A DNA stretch of 64,000 nt from Thermothelomyces thermophilus ATCC 42464 (Eukaryota; Ascomycota; Sordariomycetes; Sordariales; Chaetomiaceae), in contig NC_016474.1 of the NCBI RefSeq assembly GCF_000226095.1, forward strand, positions 3,906,001-3,970,000, read 5' to 3'. Within the stretch, counting starts at the first letter, position 1; every line of letters begins with the position of its first letter. A program made the translations under genes and the position numbers. The notes below the pieces were generated by a model. The model searched no databases. It had not been told where the DNA came from and saw only the letters and a program-made list of their open reading frames with translations. Positions 43,561-56,224 of the stretch are shown in pieces.

Positions 43561-46541
43561 ATGAAGGCTGCTGCGCTTTCCTGCCTCTTCGGCAGTACCC
43601 TTGCCGTTGCAGGCGCCATTGAATCGAGAAAGGTATGGACGGGCTTTCGTCAAAGACTCGCTCCCCGATCAACTTCCCCTTTCATCCAGACCACCCCAAC
43701 CCTCCCAGTCCTGCTTCGAGCACGATCTCTTCGGGCAGCACCCCACCCACATCCACTCAGATTAGCGGCGACACCGTTGACTGTTGCAATCCGCAATCGA
43801 CATGCAACTTCCAGCCGCAGCCCAATGGCTGCTCACGCTTCCCGCGAAAGCCTCACTTGCTGACAATCATCGTCAGGTTCACCAGAAGCCCCTCGCGAGA
43901 TCTGAACCTTTTTACCCGTCGCCATGGATGAATCCCAACGCCGACGGCTGGGCGGAGGCCTATGCCCAGGCCAAGTCCTTTGTCTCCCAAATGACTCTGC
44001 TAGAGAAGGTCAACTTGACCACGGGAGTCGGGTAAGTTTTGTCATTTTGTCCAGGTAACATGCAAATGGTTCTGCTAACAATAACTTACCGTAGCTGGGG
44101 GGCTGAGCAGTGCGTCGGCCAAGTGGGCGCGATCCCTCGCCTTGGACTTCGCAGTCTGTGCATGCATGACTCCCCTCTCGGCATCCGAGGAGCCGACTAC
44201 AACTCAGCGTTCCCCTCTGGCCAGACCGTTGCTGCTACCTGGGATCGCGGTCTGATGTACCGTCGCGGCTACGCAATGGGCCAGGAGGCCAAAGGCAAGG
44301 GCATCAATGTCCTTCTCGGACCAGTCGCCGGCCCCCTTGGCCGCATGCCCGAGGGCGGTCGTAACTGGGAAGGCTTCGCTCCGGATCCCGTCCTTACCGG
44401 CATCGGCATGTCCGAGACGATCAAGGGCATTCAGGATGCTGGCGTCATCGCTTGTGCGAAGCACTTTATTGGAAACGAGCAGGGTGAGTAGTCAAAGACG
44501 GGCCGTCTCGGACCCGCGGCTTCAAGCTGCTGACTCTGCTGCAGAGCACTTCAGACAGGTGCCAGAAGCCCAGGGATACGGTTACAACATCAGCGAAACC
44601 CTCTCCTCCAACATTGACGACAAGACCATGCACGAGCTCTACCTTTGGCCGTTTGCCGATGCCGTCCGGGCCGGCGTCGGCTCTGTCATGTGCTCGTACC
44701 AGCAGGTCAACAACTCGTACGCCTGCCAGAACTCGAAGCTGCTGAACGACCTCCTCAAGAACGAGCTTGGGTTTCAGGGCTTCGTCATGAGCGACTGGCA
44801 GGCACAGCACACTGGCGCAGCAAGCGCCGTGGCTGGTCTCGATATGTCCATGCCGGGCGACACCCAGTTCAACACTGGCGTCAGTTTCTGGGGCGCCAAT
44901 CTCACCCTCGCCGTCCTCAACGGCACAGTCCCTGCCTACCGTCTCGACGACATGGCCATGCGCATCATGGCCGCCCTCTTCAAGGTCACCAAGACCACCG
45001 ACCTGGAACCGATCAACTTCTCCTTCTGGACCGACGACACTTATGGCCCGATCCACTGGGCCGCCAAGCAGGGCTACCAGGAGATTAATTCCCACGTTGA
45101 CGTCCGCGCCGACCACGGCAACCTCATCCGGGAGATTGCCGCCAAGGGTACGGTGCTGCTGAAGAATACCGGCTCTCTACCCCTGAACAAGCCAAAGTTC
45201 GTGGCCGTCATCGGCGAGGATGCTGGGTCGAGCCCCAACGGGCCCAACGGCTGCAGCGACCGCGGCTGTAACGAAGGCACGCTCGCCATGGGCTGGGGAT
45301 CCGGCACAGCCAACTATCCGTACCTCGTTTCCCCCGACGCCGCGCTCCAGGCCCGGGCCATCCAGGACGGCACGAGGTACGAGAGCGTCCTGTCCAACTA
45401 CGCCGAGGAAAAGACAAAGGCTCTGGTCTCGCAGGCCAATGCAACCGCCATCGTCTTCGTCAATGCCGACTCAGGCGAGGGCTACATCAACGTGGACGGT
45501 AACGAGGGCGACCGTAAGAACCTGACTCTCTGGAACAACGGTGATACTCTGGTCAAGAACGTCTCGAGCTGGTGCAGCAACACCATCGTCGTCATCCACT
45601 CGGTCGGCCCGGTCCTCCTGACCGATTGGTACGACAACCCCAACATCACGGCCATTCTCTGGGCTGGTCTTCCGGGCCAGGAGTCGGGCAACTCCATCAC
45701 CGACGTGCTTTACGGCAAGGTCAACCCCGCCGCCCGCTCGCCCTTCACTTGGGGCAAGACCCGCGAAAGCTATGGCGCGGACGTCCTGTACAAGCCGAAT
45801 AATGGCAATGGTGCGCCCCAACAGGACTTCACCGAGGGCGTCTTCATCGACTACCGCTACTTCGACAAGGTTGACGATGACTCGGTCATCTACGAGTTCG
45901 GCCACGGCCTGAGCTACACCACCTTCGAGTACAGCAACATCCGCGTCGTCAAGTCCAACGTCAGCGAGTACCGGCCCACGACGGGCACCACGGCCCAGGC
46001 CCCGACGTTTGGCAACTTCTCCACCGACCTCGAGGACTATCTCTTCCCCAAGGACGAGTTCCCCTACATCTACCAGTACATCTACCCGTACCTCAACACG
46101 ACCGACCCCCGGAGGGCCTCGGCCGATCCCCACTACGGCCAGACCGCCGAGGAGTTCCTCCCGCCCCACGCCACCGATGACGACCCCCAGCCGCTCCTCC
46201 GGTCCTCGGGCGGAAACTCCCCCGGCGGCAACCGCCAGCTGTACGACATTGTCTACACAATCACGGCCGACATCACGAATACGGGCTCCGTTGTAGGCGA
46301 GGAGGTACCGCAGCTCTACGTCTCGCTGGGCGGTCCCGAGGATCCCAAGGTGCAGCTGCGCGACTTTGACAGGATGCGGATCGAACCCGGCGAGACGAGG
46401 CAGTTCACCGGCCGCCTGACGCGCAGAGATCTGAGCAACTGGGACGTCACGGTGCAGGACTGGGTCATCAGCAGGTATCCCAAGACGGCATATGTTGGGA
46501 GGAGCAGCCGGAAGTTGGATCTCAAGATTGAGCTTCCTTGA
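43561..46541 (+). CDS. bgl1: GH3 beta-glucosidase, secreted (exons 43561-43632, 43877-44031, 44095-44483, 44545-46541)
   Basis: This enzyme hydrolyses cellobiose and short cello-oligosaccharides to glucose, relieving product inhibition of cellulases. The spliced product is 870 aa, the usual size for fungal three-domain GH3 enzymes. It has a signal peptide ([12 protein letters not shown]) followed by a likely propeptide ending I-E-S-R-K. The TIM barrel contains [16 protein letters not shown] and the nucleophile motif G-F-V-M-S-D-W-Q-A, where D is the nucleophile. The alpha/beta sandwich has G-T-V-L-L-K-N and [10 protein letters not shown], and the C-terminus is a fibronectin III-like domain (L-Y-V-S-L-G-G-P). 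Exon 1 encodes only the signal and propeptide; all three introns are GT-AG and in frame. The sequence closely matches my memory of the Myceliophthora thermophila enzyme. Confidence 0.97.
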
Positions 46542-47419
46542 ATGAGTTTCATCAGGGGCTGCAGAGGGATGGTAACACGTTCTTAATCAGAAGTATGATG
46601 GAGAAAAGCACTTGGCAAGTTCCGGTGAGCAAAAAGAAGGCACTTATTAAGTGTAGGGCGGTGTTCTATGTTTAATAGGTGCTATGTTTACATATAATTA
46701 GTATATAATGATTTAATAATTATGTTTAGCAGTTGCTAATGTCGTAAATTTCGGCGTGTGATGACTGCTACAACACTGGTTCTGTCTTCTAGTCGCCATT
46801 GTTAATTATGAAGGTTATTGTTTACAATTTCTAATACCTTACGGATGATTGCCCAGCTGGTTTCAAACTCGTTACGCGCAAATGGTACGATTGAGGTATT
46901 ATTCATTGTAAGTACCTCCGTACAGCGTCCCCAACTATTTCCATTCACGAGATGCCTCGCTTTTCGGTGCTTTCGGAACAGGGCTGGCAGCGGATCATGG
47001 CGCGATCAAAACATGGCGAGCAGCTGTCCAGGACGGAGGACAGGTTGGGGACTGATGCCTCCCGGACGCATTAAGGTCAGAAGATAGACACGTTTTACAC
47101 AGCGTTGAGACCGACAAGCCACATTAGGCAGCGCCGGTTGCACCACCGCCGTCACGGGCAACGGTTCAATCAATCGACAACAGTGGAAGACAAAGTACTG
47201 AAGATCAGGTATTAATAGTGTGAGAGAGAAACAGACGGTGGAACTAGGGTGCTAATATTTCTCTTGATTTCGGTGTCCATGGTAGTACAGAACACAAGAA
47301 AAAGAAGGAGGAGTGAGCGGAGAAGGAGGAGGGGGAAGCCAGAAAAAAGAACATGAAAAAGCATACACATTGGAGTCGGTCAGTCGGTTGATTGGTTTGG
47401 TAGAGAGCGAAAAAGCAAG
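46542..47419. other. Intergenic region between the GH3 gene and tRNA-Ser
   Basis: The first 300 bp are AT-rich (46,640-46,860). A purine-rich GGAG/AAGAAG stretch lies at 47,290-47,350. No gene is supported. Confidence 0.5.
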
Positions 47420-47518
47420 CGTCACCTGTAGGATTCGAACCTACGCTCCCGAAGGAACTGCCTAAGAACGCTAAGCAAGGTTAGCAGGGCAGCGCGTTAA
47501 CCACTCCGCCAAAGTGAC
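47420..47518 (-). tRNA. tRNA-Ser (anticodon GCT) with an 18-nt intron
   Basis: The acceptor stem GTCACTT pairs with AGGTGAC, with discriminator G. The T-arm is TAGGTTCGAATCCTA. The anticodon stem CTGCC/GGCAG encloses C-T-GCT-A followed by an 18-nt intron and the last loop base A. The long variable arm TTCCTTCGGGAG is typical of serine tRNA. The intron is at the canonical site 3' of the anticodon. Confidence 0.95.
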
Positions 47519-48236
47519 TGTCGTTGATCATGGTCGAATTCAAGTAGCTTATAGGAGTTCAACCAGATCACAAATGCATAGGTGCTCGTAGAACGGTCTA
47601 AGTATGAGTTGATTATAAGCAACCGAATGGCTCTCAGCGGCAACACCGTAGCTGAAGTAACAAAACGCACCTTTGGTTACTTTCTGACTATAAAAATGGG
47701 ATATTTGGAAATGACCACCCGATAAGGTGTCAAATTCTAAATGACTGTCTGGGTGTGAAGATGTTACTGTGGTTCCACCACGAACCAGTTTTAGTATCCG
47801 CATGCTTCAGTCTCTGCGCCTCGACAGGCGGAGGGTGTGTGTTAGATCAGAATCGATGTGACGCTGTGACCGCGAGGCTCTCGAGCCTAGGTGCGGTAGT
47901 TCTGTTCAAAAAGAAGTGTGTGGCCGGGTTTGGGCGCCCTTATAGCCTACCATCCTGGCTGTGGTTCCCGAGCGGGAGCCGGTTCTCCGTTTTGGTTCCG
48001 ATAAAGTGTCATATCTGCCTCCCGGTTTCGCATCTAATTTCTGACTTCGTTCGGGACCTCTGGAGACGTAGGGATAGGTATGGGATATGCCCGGCATTTC
48101 GTAAATGTCCATAGTCTCTTTCGGGACGAGGCGGCAAGCTCTCAGAGCTATCTAAGCTTAACCAACCCCTGATCCTTAACCCTCCCAGACCACACCTCCT
48201 GGGAGAATAAACCGGGCTCCAAGATCGAAATCGAAA
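47519..48236. other. Intergenic region, nothing recognised
   Basis: No gene or RNA is supported. The right end should be the 3' untranslated region of the minus-strand transporter. Confidence 0.5.
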
Positions 48237-50544
48237 TCAGTGCGCGAACTTGAAATCCAACCGCTTACACCCCGTGACCTTGCTGGAGCGGATGTACTCT
48301 GCCCGCTCGTCCTCGCTCATGGCCGCCCAGACCTTCTCCTTGTAGCGGTTACGCGCCACATAGTAGGCCTTGGTGCCCAGGAAGAGCAGGATGGACAGGA
48401 TGTTGATGACCAGCAGCTTGGTGTTGCCGTTGCGGTAGTAGGGCTTGTCGCTGTCGACGTAGATGAACGAGTAGCACACGTGCCCGAGCTGAACGGATAT
48501 CTAGATGTTTGCAAGGGCAAAAAGGGTCAGCAATTTGTTTTCTTTTCCTTTCCTTCTTCTTGGTCTGGTATTCGGGGGGGGGAAAGACAGACAAGGAAAA
48601 GAAGAAGAAAAAAAAGCGAAGAAAAAGTGGGACAACAGAATTGGCGGGAGGCTACCGGTGTTACGTACATTGTACAGCGCCGAGGCGACGGTGCGGGTGC
48701 CGACGTTGTTGGAATTCTTGGAGACCCAAGCCACGTTGATGGCGTCTATAACAGGGGCAAAGCAGCTGGTTAGTTTGGGAATCTCCCCATCGTCAGGCTG
48801 TTTTCCTGGGGATGAGTTAACTTACGGCAGTAGGGGTAGGATAGGAGAACGGTGATGAGTGCGTAGGTCCCCCAGGCGTTATCGATGACGCCCGGCCAGA
48901 ACCGGAGCGCGATGATGCACGGGAGGGTCCAGATGTTCTGCCACACGCCGACCAGGGCTCGTTGGTTCAGCCACTCGGAGATGCGGGTTATGATGAGGAG
49001 GGTGATGATGTGAAATACGGTCTGGAGTCAAGTTGAGAGTCAGCCGGGGGACGTTTCCCGAGGGCAAGAGTCTTAAAGGGAGGGGGGCAGGTAGGAGAGA
49101 GCTGCGTACCGAAGGAATTGTCAGGAGGTTGGTTGTGAACGGGTTGAAACCCAAAGACCGCAGCGTCAAAGTCAGGTAGGCGCCGACTGGCCCCTGGGGT
49201 ATGAAGCAGATGATGCCGATGGCATACAAGGGCCACAGGTCGTACTCCTTAAGGACGTGCCACAGGCGGCGGGGCGTAATGGCTTGACGATTGTGCATAT
49301 CACCCTTGGAGGGATCGTCCCTGAGGACCCGGTTGACCACGATGGCCACCTCCCTGTCGGTGAACCAGCCCTTCGGCCGGAACCAAGTCTTGGTCTGCAC
49401 GGCAGATGCGGGCATGTTGAAGAAGGAGATGAGCCCGATGACCAGGGTGATGAGCCCCTCGACCAGGAAGAGCCATCGCCAGCCGGCCCAGCCGTTGACG
49501 CCGCGCAGGTGAAGGAGGGCGAAAGCCAGCAAAGAAGTGATGATCGTGGTCAACGACAAGGTTGTCCAGAAGTAGCTGTTATTCTCTCAGTTTTGTTTCG
49601 CCAGTCCAAGAGTCAGTTCAGTCATGTCCTGACGAGTTGCCCAAGGGGCCTAGAGAAGGGAGGGAGGAAAAGGAGGAGGAGACGAACCTGAGCCGGATGG
49701 GCAGCTCGCGCGAGTTGTAGAAGTAGGAGAGCCAGAGGACAATGTCCGGGATGAAGCCGCCCTCTAGCAGGCCCAACAGGGCGCGGGTTGCGAGGAATCC
49801 GGAACGGTTCTTCAACGCACATTGCGAGATAGCGACGACGGACCAGAGGACGATCTGGATCGGAATCCACCGATCAGGCCCGATCTTCTTGGACACCAGC
49901 TGAGACGGCAGCTCGGCCAGCAAGAAGGCGATGAGGAACACGACCGTGCCGTAGTTGTAATCTGTCTGAGCATTAGGAATGGGTAATTACACCTCTCGGG
50001 AGAGCCAGAACCGAAACCAGAGCCAGGGTCTCGTACCGTTGGTGTTGAGCCCCAGGTCGTCGAGCAGGTTATCGGACAAGGCCTGCTGGAGGTTTCCGCG
50101 GTCAACCTGCAGGGAAAAGAACATGACACACTGTTTGTCCGCGCGACTCTCTTGTCAGCCCGCCGTTCTTGGCCCGCGAGCCGTGATGCCCCGAGAGAGA
50201 AGTAAGAAGGTTAATTAAGTGCAGATACACACCGCCCACGTGCAGATTCGAAAGTCCAGCTTGCGGACCACCCGCTTCTCCTCCTCCTCCGTCCACGTCA
50301 AGGTGGGATCAAACACATGGCGGCACTCGTAGTCGGCATCCTCGTACACTTTCTTCCAGTGGGCGGCAACGACAGGGTCAAGGAAGGGGTTCTTGGCCAG
50401 CTCGTCCTCGAACTCTTCTTCCGAGCCGGACTCTTCACTGGCGGACGGCGACGTGAGGGCGGCCGCGTCCTTGGTGTCGACGACGGCGGCGCCGTCCTTG
50501 TCGTCGCCGAGCCGGGCGACACTCGAGTTAGGGGGGCTCGCCAT
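48237..50544 (-). CDS. MFS transporter, allantoate permease (anion:cation symporter) family, seven exons
   Basis: Exons 50544-50233, 50130-50037, 49961-49688, 49575-49110, 49021-48826, 48745-48669 and 48500-48237 join in frame to 560 aa; all introns are GT-AG. Residues 1-100 are a hydrophilic, acidic N-terminal tail ([12 protein letters not shown]). Then come about 12 membrane segments. Family hallmarks are [19 protein letters not shown] in helix 1, [34 protein letters not shown] and [13 protein letters not shown]. Relatives carry allantoate, nicotinate, pantothenate or other organic anions by proton symport. The substrate cannot be read from sequence. The ATG at 50,544 is the only in-frame ATG before the conserved region. 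Confidence 0.93.
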
Positions 50545-51837
50545 GGTCCACTCGATCAACACGCGACCCGAACTCAGCTCTCACAAGTAATTAAGACGGC
50601 ACCGAGAGCGATCCGTCCGTGGCGGTGGGAGTTGCAGGATGTAGGGATTCTCCAAGACAGATCTTCGGTTCGTACAAGCGGCGAACGGCTGGCCTTTTAA
50701 TCTGTGGCCACGCCTCGGCCCCGTCGAGAGTCGAGAGCTTCACAGGGTGGCTGCCGAGACACAAGAGATGGCAGCCCGCCATCCAGATAGACTACGCTAC
50801 ATATTGCGTGATGGCGGATACTTGCCAAAAATGGCGCGTTAGGCCCGAAGCTGCGGCTACGACGCCGCTGTTCGGCTGCAGAGAGGCGCGTGGGTTGCCC
50901 CGACGCAGCGGTTGCTACTCGGTTCCGTGGCCGGACCCCCCCCCCCCCCCCCGGGGCGTGACGACGCCACGGCACGAGTGCGAGGACATTGGTGCGTGTA
51001 TAGTAATCAGGGGGGACGCACGCACGGAGGCGAGGGTGCAGGCATGCCGTCACCACGCCAGATGTGCTCCCGGCCATGGGTCGTGCTTAAATCCGGGTAT
51101 GTTGATGATAACCAGTCTTCCGGGAACGTGGGGGGGCTGTTCTGTCGTAATTCCTGCTTGGATGAGATGATGGGCATGCCATGGGCATGAGTGGTTGGAG
51201 TGAGGAAACCCCCCTGGTATGTCCCGACTTTGTTATCGCTGATGTTGCGGTTGGCCGACCATGGTGCTGCAGTACCGGAACCTCCACCCCCTGTGCGCAA
51301 CCGTCCAGCAAGATGACACCATCGAATCCCCGCGCGCGAGGAGAACCTGCGTGCCGCAAACGTCGATCGTTCAACTTCAAACGTCTGAATGAATTATTCA
51401 AATCCACGGCCGAGCTCGATGTGACAAATAATTATCGTATCAAATCTTTTGCTGAACAGGAGCCGACCGACGAGCGCCAACAGCGACCGGGTTTCCTTGG
51501 ATGCTTGTGTTTTGTCACGGAGTGAGTGAGAAATGTATAATTATAAGGCGAAGAACTGATGCGCGTCAAGGGGAATGCATGACGCCCGGTATGGAACCGA
51601 TACAATGACGCAGATATAGGGCACTTCCGTCGAAGATGAATAGGGATCGCGGAGATGCGGCTTCTGTGGGCTTAGCAACAGATTCAACGATGTTGACTTC
51701 GGGCTAAGGACACTGAATTGAGCCAAGCGCGAACCCTTTTTTTTTTTTTTTTTTTTTTTTTTCATGTGCTAAACGACCAAAATTGCGCGCTATCCGACCT
51801 TCAGAAGGGAGGGTGGCCGAACTGAAGTAGATAGATA
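50545..51837. other. Intergenic edge of the gene island
   Basis: No gene is supported. It has a C-run at about 50,937-50,952 and a poly-T run of about 27 at 51,737-51,763. Short frames on both strands (50,619-51,525) overlap and carry no domain. CpA content is ordinary up to the transposon that begins near 51,838. Confidence 0.5.
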
Positions 51838-52930
51838 AGTCGGACCCCCTGGATTCGGAACACCCCACCTTTCGTACAGATACTATATATACACCGCTAC
51901 TTCAACCTAACCACTTCAACTTACTATAACTTGGTCAGTTCTTTTTCAATCAACCCCAAACTTTGTAAATACCTTCAACAGTTTAATATGGCTTATACTA
52001 AACAGGATATTCAAGATACGCTCGCAAAATACTACTCTAGTCACGGCTCATTACGAAGTATCAGCCACGAATTCGGCATCCCTCCTACCACTTTATATAG
52101 TCATATCTAAGGCTCTTAGTTACGTTTAATTGCAGCCGAACTGTAATAGTCCCTTAGTTATATATAGGAAGAATAGCTTACCTAATAGGTATTGATCTAA
52201 GTTACCCTAGGTATCCTACTAACCTATATGTAAATTAGAGAGTTTACTAACCGAATACTCTAGGCATAAGGAGCTAGCCGTATAATAGTCGGAAAAGGCT
52301 AGATAACCTAGTTCCTTTATAGAAACCCTATCCTTCGAACCTAGTGAGCCCATAAGATAGATTTAATCTATATTAACGGTATTACTAATTTAGTTATATA
52401 TAGTTAGTAGCTATAACTAAATATCCTAGCTATTAAGGACATCCTACTAGCTAACTATTAGAATATGGATAAATATAGCATTATAGAAGGATAGGGAACA
52501 AATAGCTTGGTAGTTAGAAGTGCCTAAATGCGTTCAATTTAGCAGAAAACTCCTAGTTCGTATACCTAGACTTTATTCCTTAAGTATATCTCTATAATAG
52601 GGATATCTATCCCTTTAATTATTATCTTTAGGGGTAGGACTCTTTAATAACAGTAGTTTCCTATCGATAAGGGTAAATTAAAGGACTAGAAGTTTATAAT
52701 AATAGAGATAGGCTAGACTAATTAAACTATTATAGTTAAATAGCTCTAAGAAGTCTTTATTCCTTTTACCTAGCTAGAGAATAGTTCCTAATAACGACTT
52801 CTAATATTAAATAGCTATAATAGCTATATAATTAATAACTTTATATAGTTATATTATAAGAATAATATCTAGTTACTCTTTTTACTATTATATACTAAGC
52901 TAGTACTAACCTTCTAGGGCACCACTTAGC
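51838..52930 (+). mobile_element. Fot1/Pogo-type DNA transposon, degraded; right end not found
   Basis: The left end begins AGTCGGACCCCCTGG directly after TA, the usual target of this superfamily. The transposase frame starts at the ATG at 51,988. It opens with a Psq-type helix-turn-helix (M-A-Y-T-K-Q-D-I-Q-D, then L-R-S-I-S-H-E-F-G-I-P). Further on in the same frame lie N-M-D near 52,470 and, at 52,795 onward, R-L-L-I-L-x-S-Y-N-S-Y-I, the block carrying the second catalytic acidic residue in Fot1 relatives. There is no frameshift over about 270 codons, but many TAG/TAA stops occur, the first at 52,108. Up to about 52,110 the DNA keeps normal CpA; beyond it CpA is nearly gone. I could not find the right terminal inverted repeat. 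Confidence 0.7.
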
Positions 52931-55752
52931 ACCTCTAGAACTAAACCTCTGTCTAGTTAGATAGGGAGGAGCTTCGGCTTAAGATATCTAGGGCGTCCGA
53001 GTATTCGCGGTCGTAGCAGGCAAGTCCGACCATCTGGATAGCAACGACGATAAGGGCGAAGGCAGCGATAGTAATGTCCCTCTAGATAGACATAGAAGAG
53101 TCTACTTATATAGAGAAAGATATCCCTAACTTACAAAAGAAAGACAAACTATATCCCGTTACTTAGATCTATTAAAGTAAACAAATGTCGAAAGCTATCT
53201 ATTATTCTTATCTATCTATCTAGAGCCCTTAGATAGGTAACCCTTATTTATACCTATTATATATAATAACGCTTAATAGAACCGGAAAAACAAAACTATA
53301 CCTTATACCCTTCTAGTTATATTAAGAACTTCTAGCCTTAGTCTATACTTCCCTTTCGAATTTGCTCTAAGGCTCCTATTAGCGAATTTATACCTAAAAC
53401 CTTACTTATATTCCTTATAATGCTTAGCTTACTTAGTTCTATTATTACCTTCGGGCGAGGGCTGTTTTTTAGATGCCTAATACCTTTACTAGGCTTTTAC
53501 TTCAGTATCTAGTATATCTTAGCCTATAAACTACGGCAGGTACTCCGGAACTAGCTCTAGATCTTTAGGCCCTAGGTATTTAAATAGTAGGGGCCGAGTC
53601 TATTCGGCTAGATTATCATTAAGATAATGCTAACGAGCCTGTCCTTTCTTAGCAGCTTAGGTCAAGCGTATCTCCTACGTCTATACCGGCTTACTCGGCT
53701 TTGTCTTAGTCTAACTAGGCGGCTATCGTATTACCAAAGGCGCCTACTTAACTAGTTACTATTACTATGACCTTAAAGGTTTTCCTTGTCCTTCTATAGC
53801 TATAAGTTACTCTTCTACCTATTCTACTATACGTTAGTAGATAGCTATCCTTAGCTTATAGGGGTACTTAAGTGCCTATTAGAGTAGCTAAGGCGGCCTA
53901 AGTCCCTTAGGTGCCTTGCTAAGAAACCGCTAGATAGTATTATCTAGGGGGACCTAACGATCCTTCTTTATAACTAGTTATTCCTTTGTCGGCAGTAGGT
54001 TATTTTCTCCTCCTCTATCCGGATAGAGATAACCGATTTAGCCTGTCCTGGCTATAGCTATAGCTATAGAACTAGCGGCCTATAAAGTAGCTTATCTATA
54101 GGCTACCTAGGTAGTTAATAGGGATTAATATTTCCCTAAAGGTTCTTTAGCTTCTCTAGCCGGAGGGAGCTATTAGGTAGATAACCTAGAGCTATCCGGA
54201 TTGTTCTAAGCTAGAGCGTTAATATCTTGTTCTTAGCCTTTATTACTTTTAGCCCTATATATAGACGGCCCTTCTACTAGGGGAGCTTAAATCTCTTAGA
54301 AGTAGAAGTAATAGAACTTAGCAACCTAGATACTATATTCCTACTAGCCTTTTTACTTTGACATTGCCTATACTATTGGCTAGTATATATAACCTATAGG
54401 CGGTAGAAAAAGAAAGCTAGGGAGAATGACCTTATCCTATAGAGTCTTAAATAGATCTTTCCGGCTCTACTTATCGGAAGGATAGGAATCTATATAATAG
54501 AGATAGAACTCTATCTAGTTATATATAGCTATAGCCTAGTGTAATTGTTATAAGTGGTAAAAGATTACCTAGAATCGTTTTCCGGCCGTATCCTTCTATT
54601 TTTATGAGGGTAGTACTAACTACTTAGGCTTTAGGTTACTAATAGCTTCTAGAAAGATATAGATATATAGCTTATAAGATATTAATATATACTAAAGTAA
54701 GTTTAGAAGGTTATAGCTATTTAGGTATTCCTTTCTTAATATAAGCCCTTTAATATTATATAGGCTTATAGTAATATTATACTAACACTAGCTAAAGTAT
54801 ATCTTCCCCTAGCTATATAGCCTAGTATATAAGGGAAATAGGTAGCTAACGATCCGCTTATTAGTCTTAAGACTAGGACTTATAAGCCACTCTAGCCTTC
54901 TAGCTACTACTTCCCTAGGGTAAGGAATAGGCCTAGTATATAGCTCGTTAAAGAGCTTCTAGGTATTGCCGCTCCTAGGGTAGTTAGCGATTTCTTCCCC
55001 TAGAACCTAAGTTATAAGGAGGTACTAAAGAAAGAGCCTTAGGGTTTTAGGATCTTCTCCTAGAAGGAGTGAAGGTAGTCCTATACTCGGTTAGTTCGGC
55101 CCTCTAGTCAGAGGGAGAGGAACCGATCCTTCTCTTCTTCTTCGATCTAACTCTCTAACGTTGTCCCTATATATATTTACTATTAGGAGACTTACGTAAA
55201 GTCGCTTAAAACCCAGACTACTAACATTTAGAAATGAATCACTTGGTAGAACACTTGCCTAATGGTACCTAGTTATCTAACTAGGCGGAGAAGACATTTT
55301 ATTTGGTATTTTTATAAGTTAGCAATTTATAGTTTATAGTTATTAGTTATAGAAAAGAGAGAGAGGAGGAGGGTTAAGTTAGGGGTATTTATAGACTTTC
55401 TAGTTTCTCTTAGATACCTTCCTTATCTAGCTATTCTAGGCTATATTTACCGGTTCTAGTACTATCTAATAGGTAATTATATTAGCCTCTATATAACTAG
55501 GTCATTCTTTATCATAACCCTAAGGAATGACTTTGACTTATATTTTATCTGATAGTAATAAAGAAGTATAACCTATTATATAATAGGTTATTCTAGCCTA
55601 GGTATACCTTCTTTGAATAGAAGTCTAGTAGTTCTAGTGCCCTAATTATTAAATTGTTTAAAGGATAAGTATCCCCTATTTCTCTTTAAACTTCTTCCTA
55701 CTTTTCTACCCTTCTAACTAACTCTTACTTGTAATCGTCTTCCTCCACTTAG
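52931..55752. other. AT-rich RIPed DNA of unresolved origin
   Basis: TpA is heavily enriched and CpA nearly absent, as in the neighbouring elements. No domain, LTR pair or terminal repeat could be recognised. Stretches with TAG-only interruptions (for example 53,440-53,780 on the plus strand) suggest old coding sequence. A purine-rich stretch near 55,350-55,380 precedes the ATG-led frame at 55,753. Confidence 0.5.
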
Positions 55753-55863
55753 ATGGCTAGCATTGCTTCTTCCTATATTACTTCCCCTTTGAACTTGCTA
55801 TAAGCTTCTATAAGTAAGTTCGACTACTATATCTACCAAAAGAGTTAAGCGCTAGAGATATAA
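55753..55863 (+). pseudogene. Start of a degraded unknown coding sequence, interrupted by G3
   Basis: A frame beginning M-A-S-I-A-S-S-Y-I-T-S-P runs into the G3 left LTR and its TATAA target duplication. Coding-like RIPed DNA continues on the far side of G3 (63,261-63,902). The family is not recognised; it may belong to an older retroelement and is treated as a fossil. Confidence 0.35.
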
Positions 55864-56224
55864 TGTCAGGGCAGCCTGCTATCAGGCTAGTTGTCAAGAG
55901 AGGTAGCACTATTACAAAGGCCTTTCTAAGTAGGTTTATACTAATTGTAGGGGCAGGGGGAGTTAATTGTTCTAGGGCTAGCAGGCTACCTATTTGTATC
56001 CCTCTTAAATCGTAGTTATATAGACTAATCCTTAGGGAGGAAAACCTCCCTTTTGGATCCGTAGGCTAATAGATATATCTTATACTACAGATCGGTCATC
56101 CCCTTTTCCCGGCCGTGCCCCGATCGTGCCCGTCATAGCAGGGTCATACCTATTAATGCCTAGGCGTAGGCCCTCCGGCCGCTATGGCCCGGCCGTAGGC
56201 ATAGGTCGGCTTACGTTCGTAATA
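55864..56224 (-). repeat. LTR of G3, left copy (3' LTR of the minus-strand element)
   Basis: This is 361 bp, starting TGTCAGGGC and ending TTCGTAATA, with TATAA on its left. It contains a perfect 7-bp stem, 4-nt loop inverted repeat (AGGGAGG AAAA CCTCCCT) at about 56,034-56,051. Confidence 0.9.

Noticed and set aside
44466-45116. Antisense frames within the beta-glucosidase gene (also 45,471-46,169)
   Set aside because: These are typical antisense shadows of a GC3-rich gene.
22202-50544. Possible secondary-metabolite cluster (monooxygenase relic plus MFS transporter)
   Set aside because: There is no polyketide, peptide or terpene synthase; the monooxygenase is dead and 25 kb of housekeeping genes lie between.
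50619-51525. Frames of 90-183 codons right of the transporter gene
   Set aside because: They conflict with each other on both strands, cross a C homopolymer, and have no domain.
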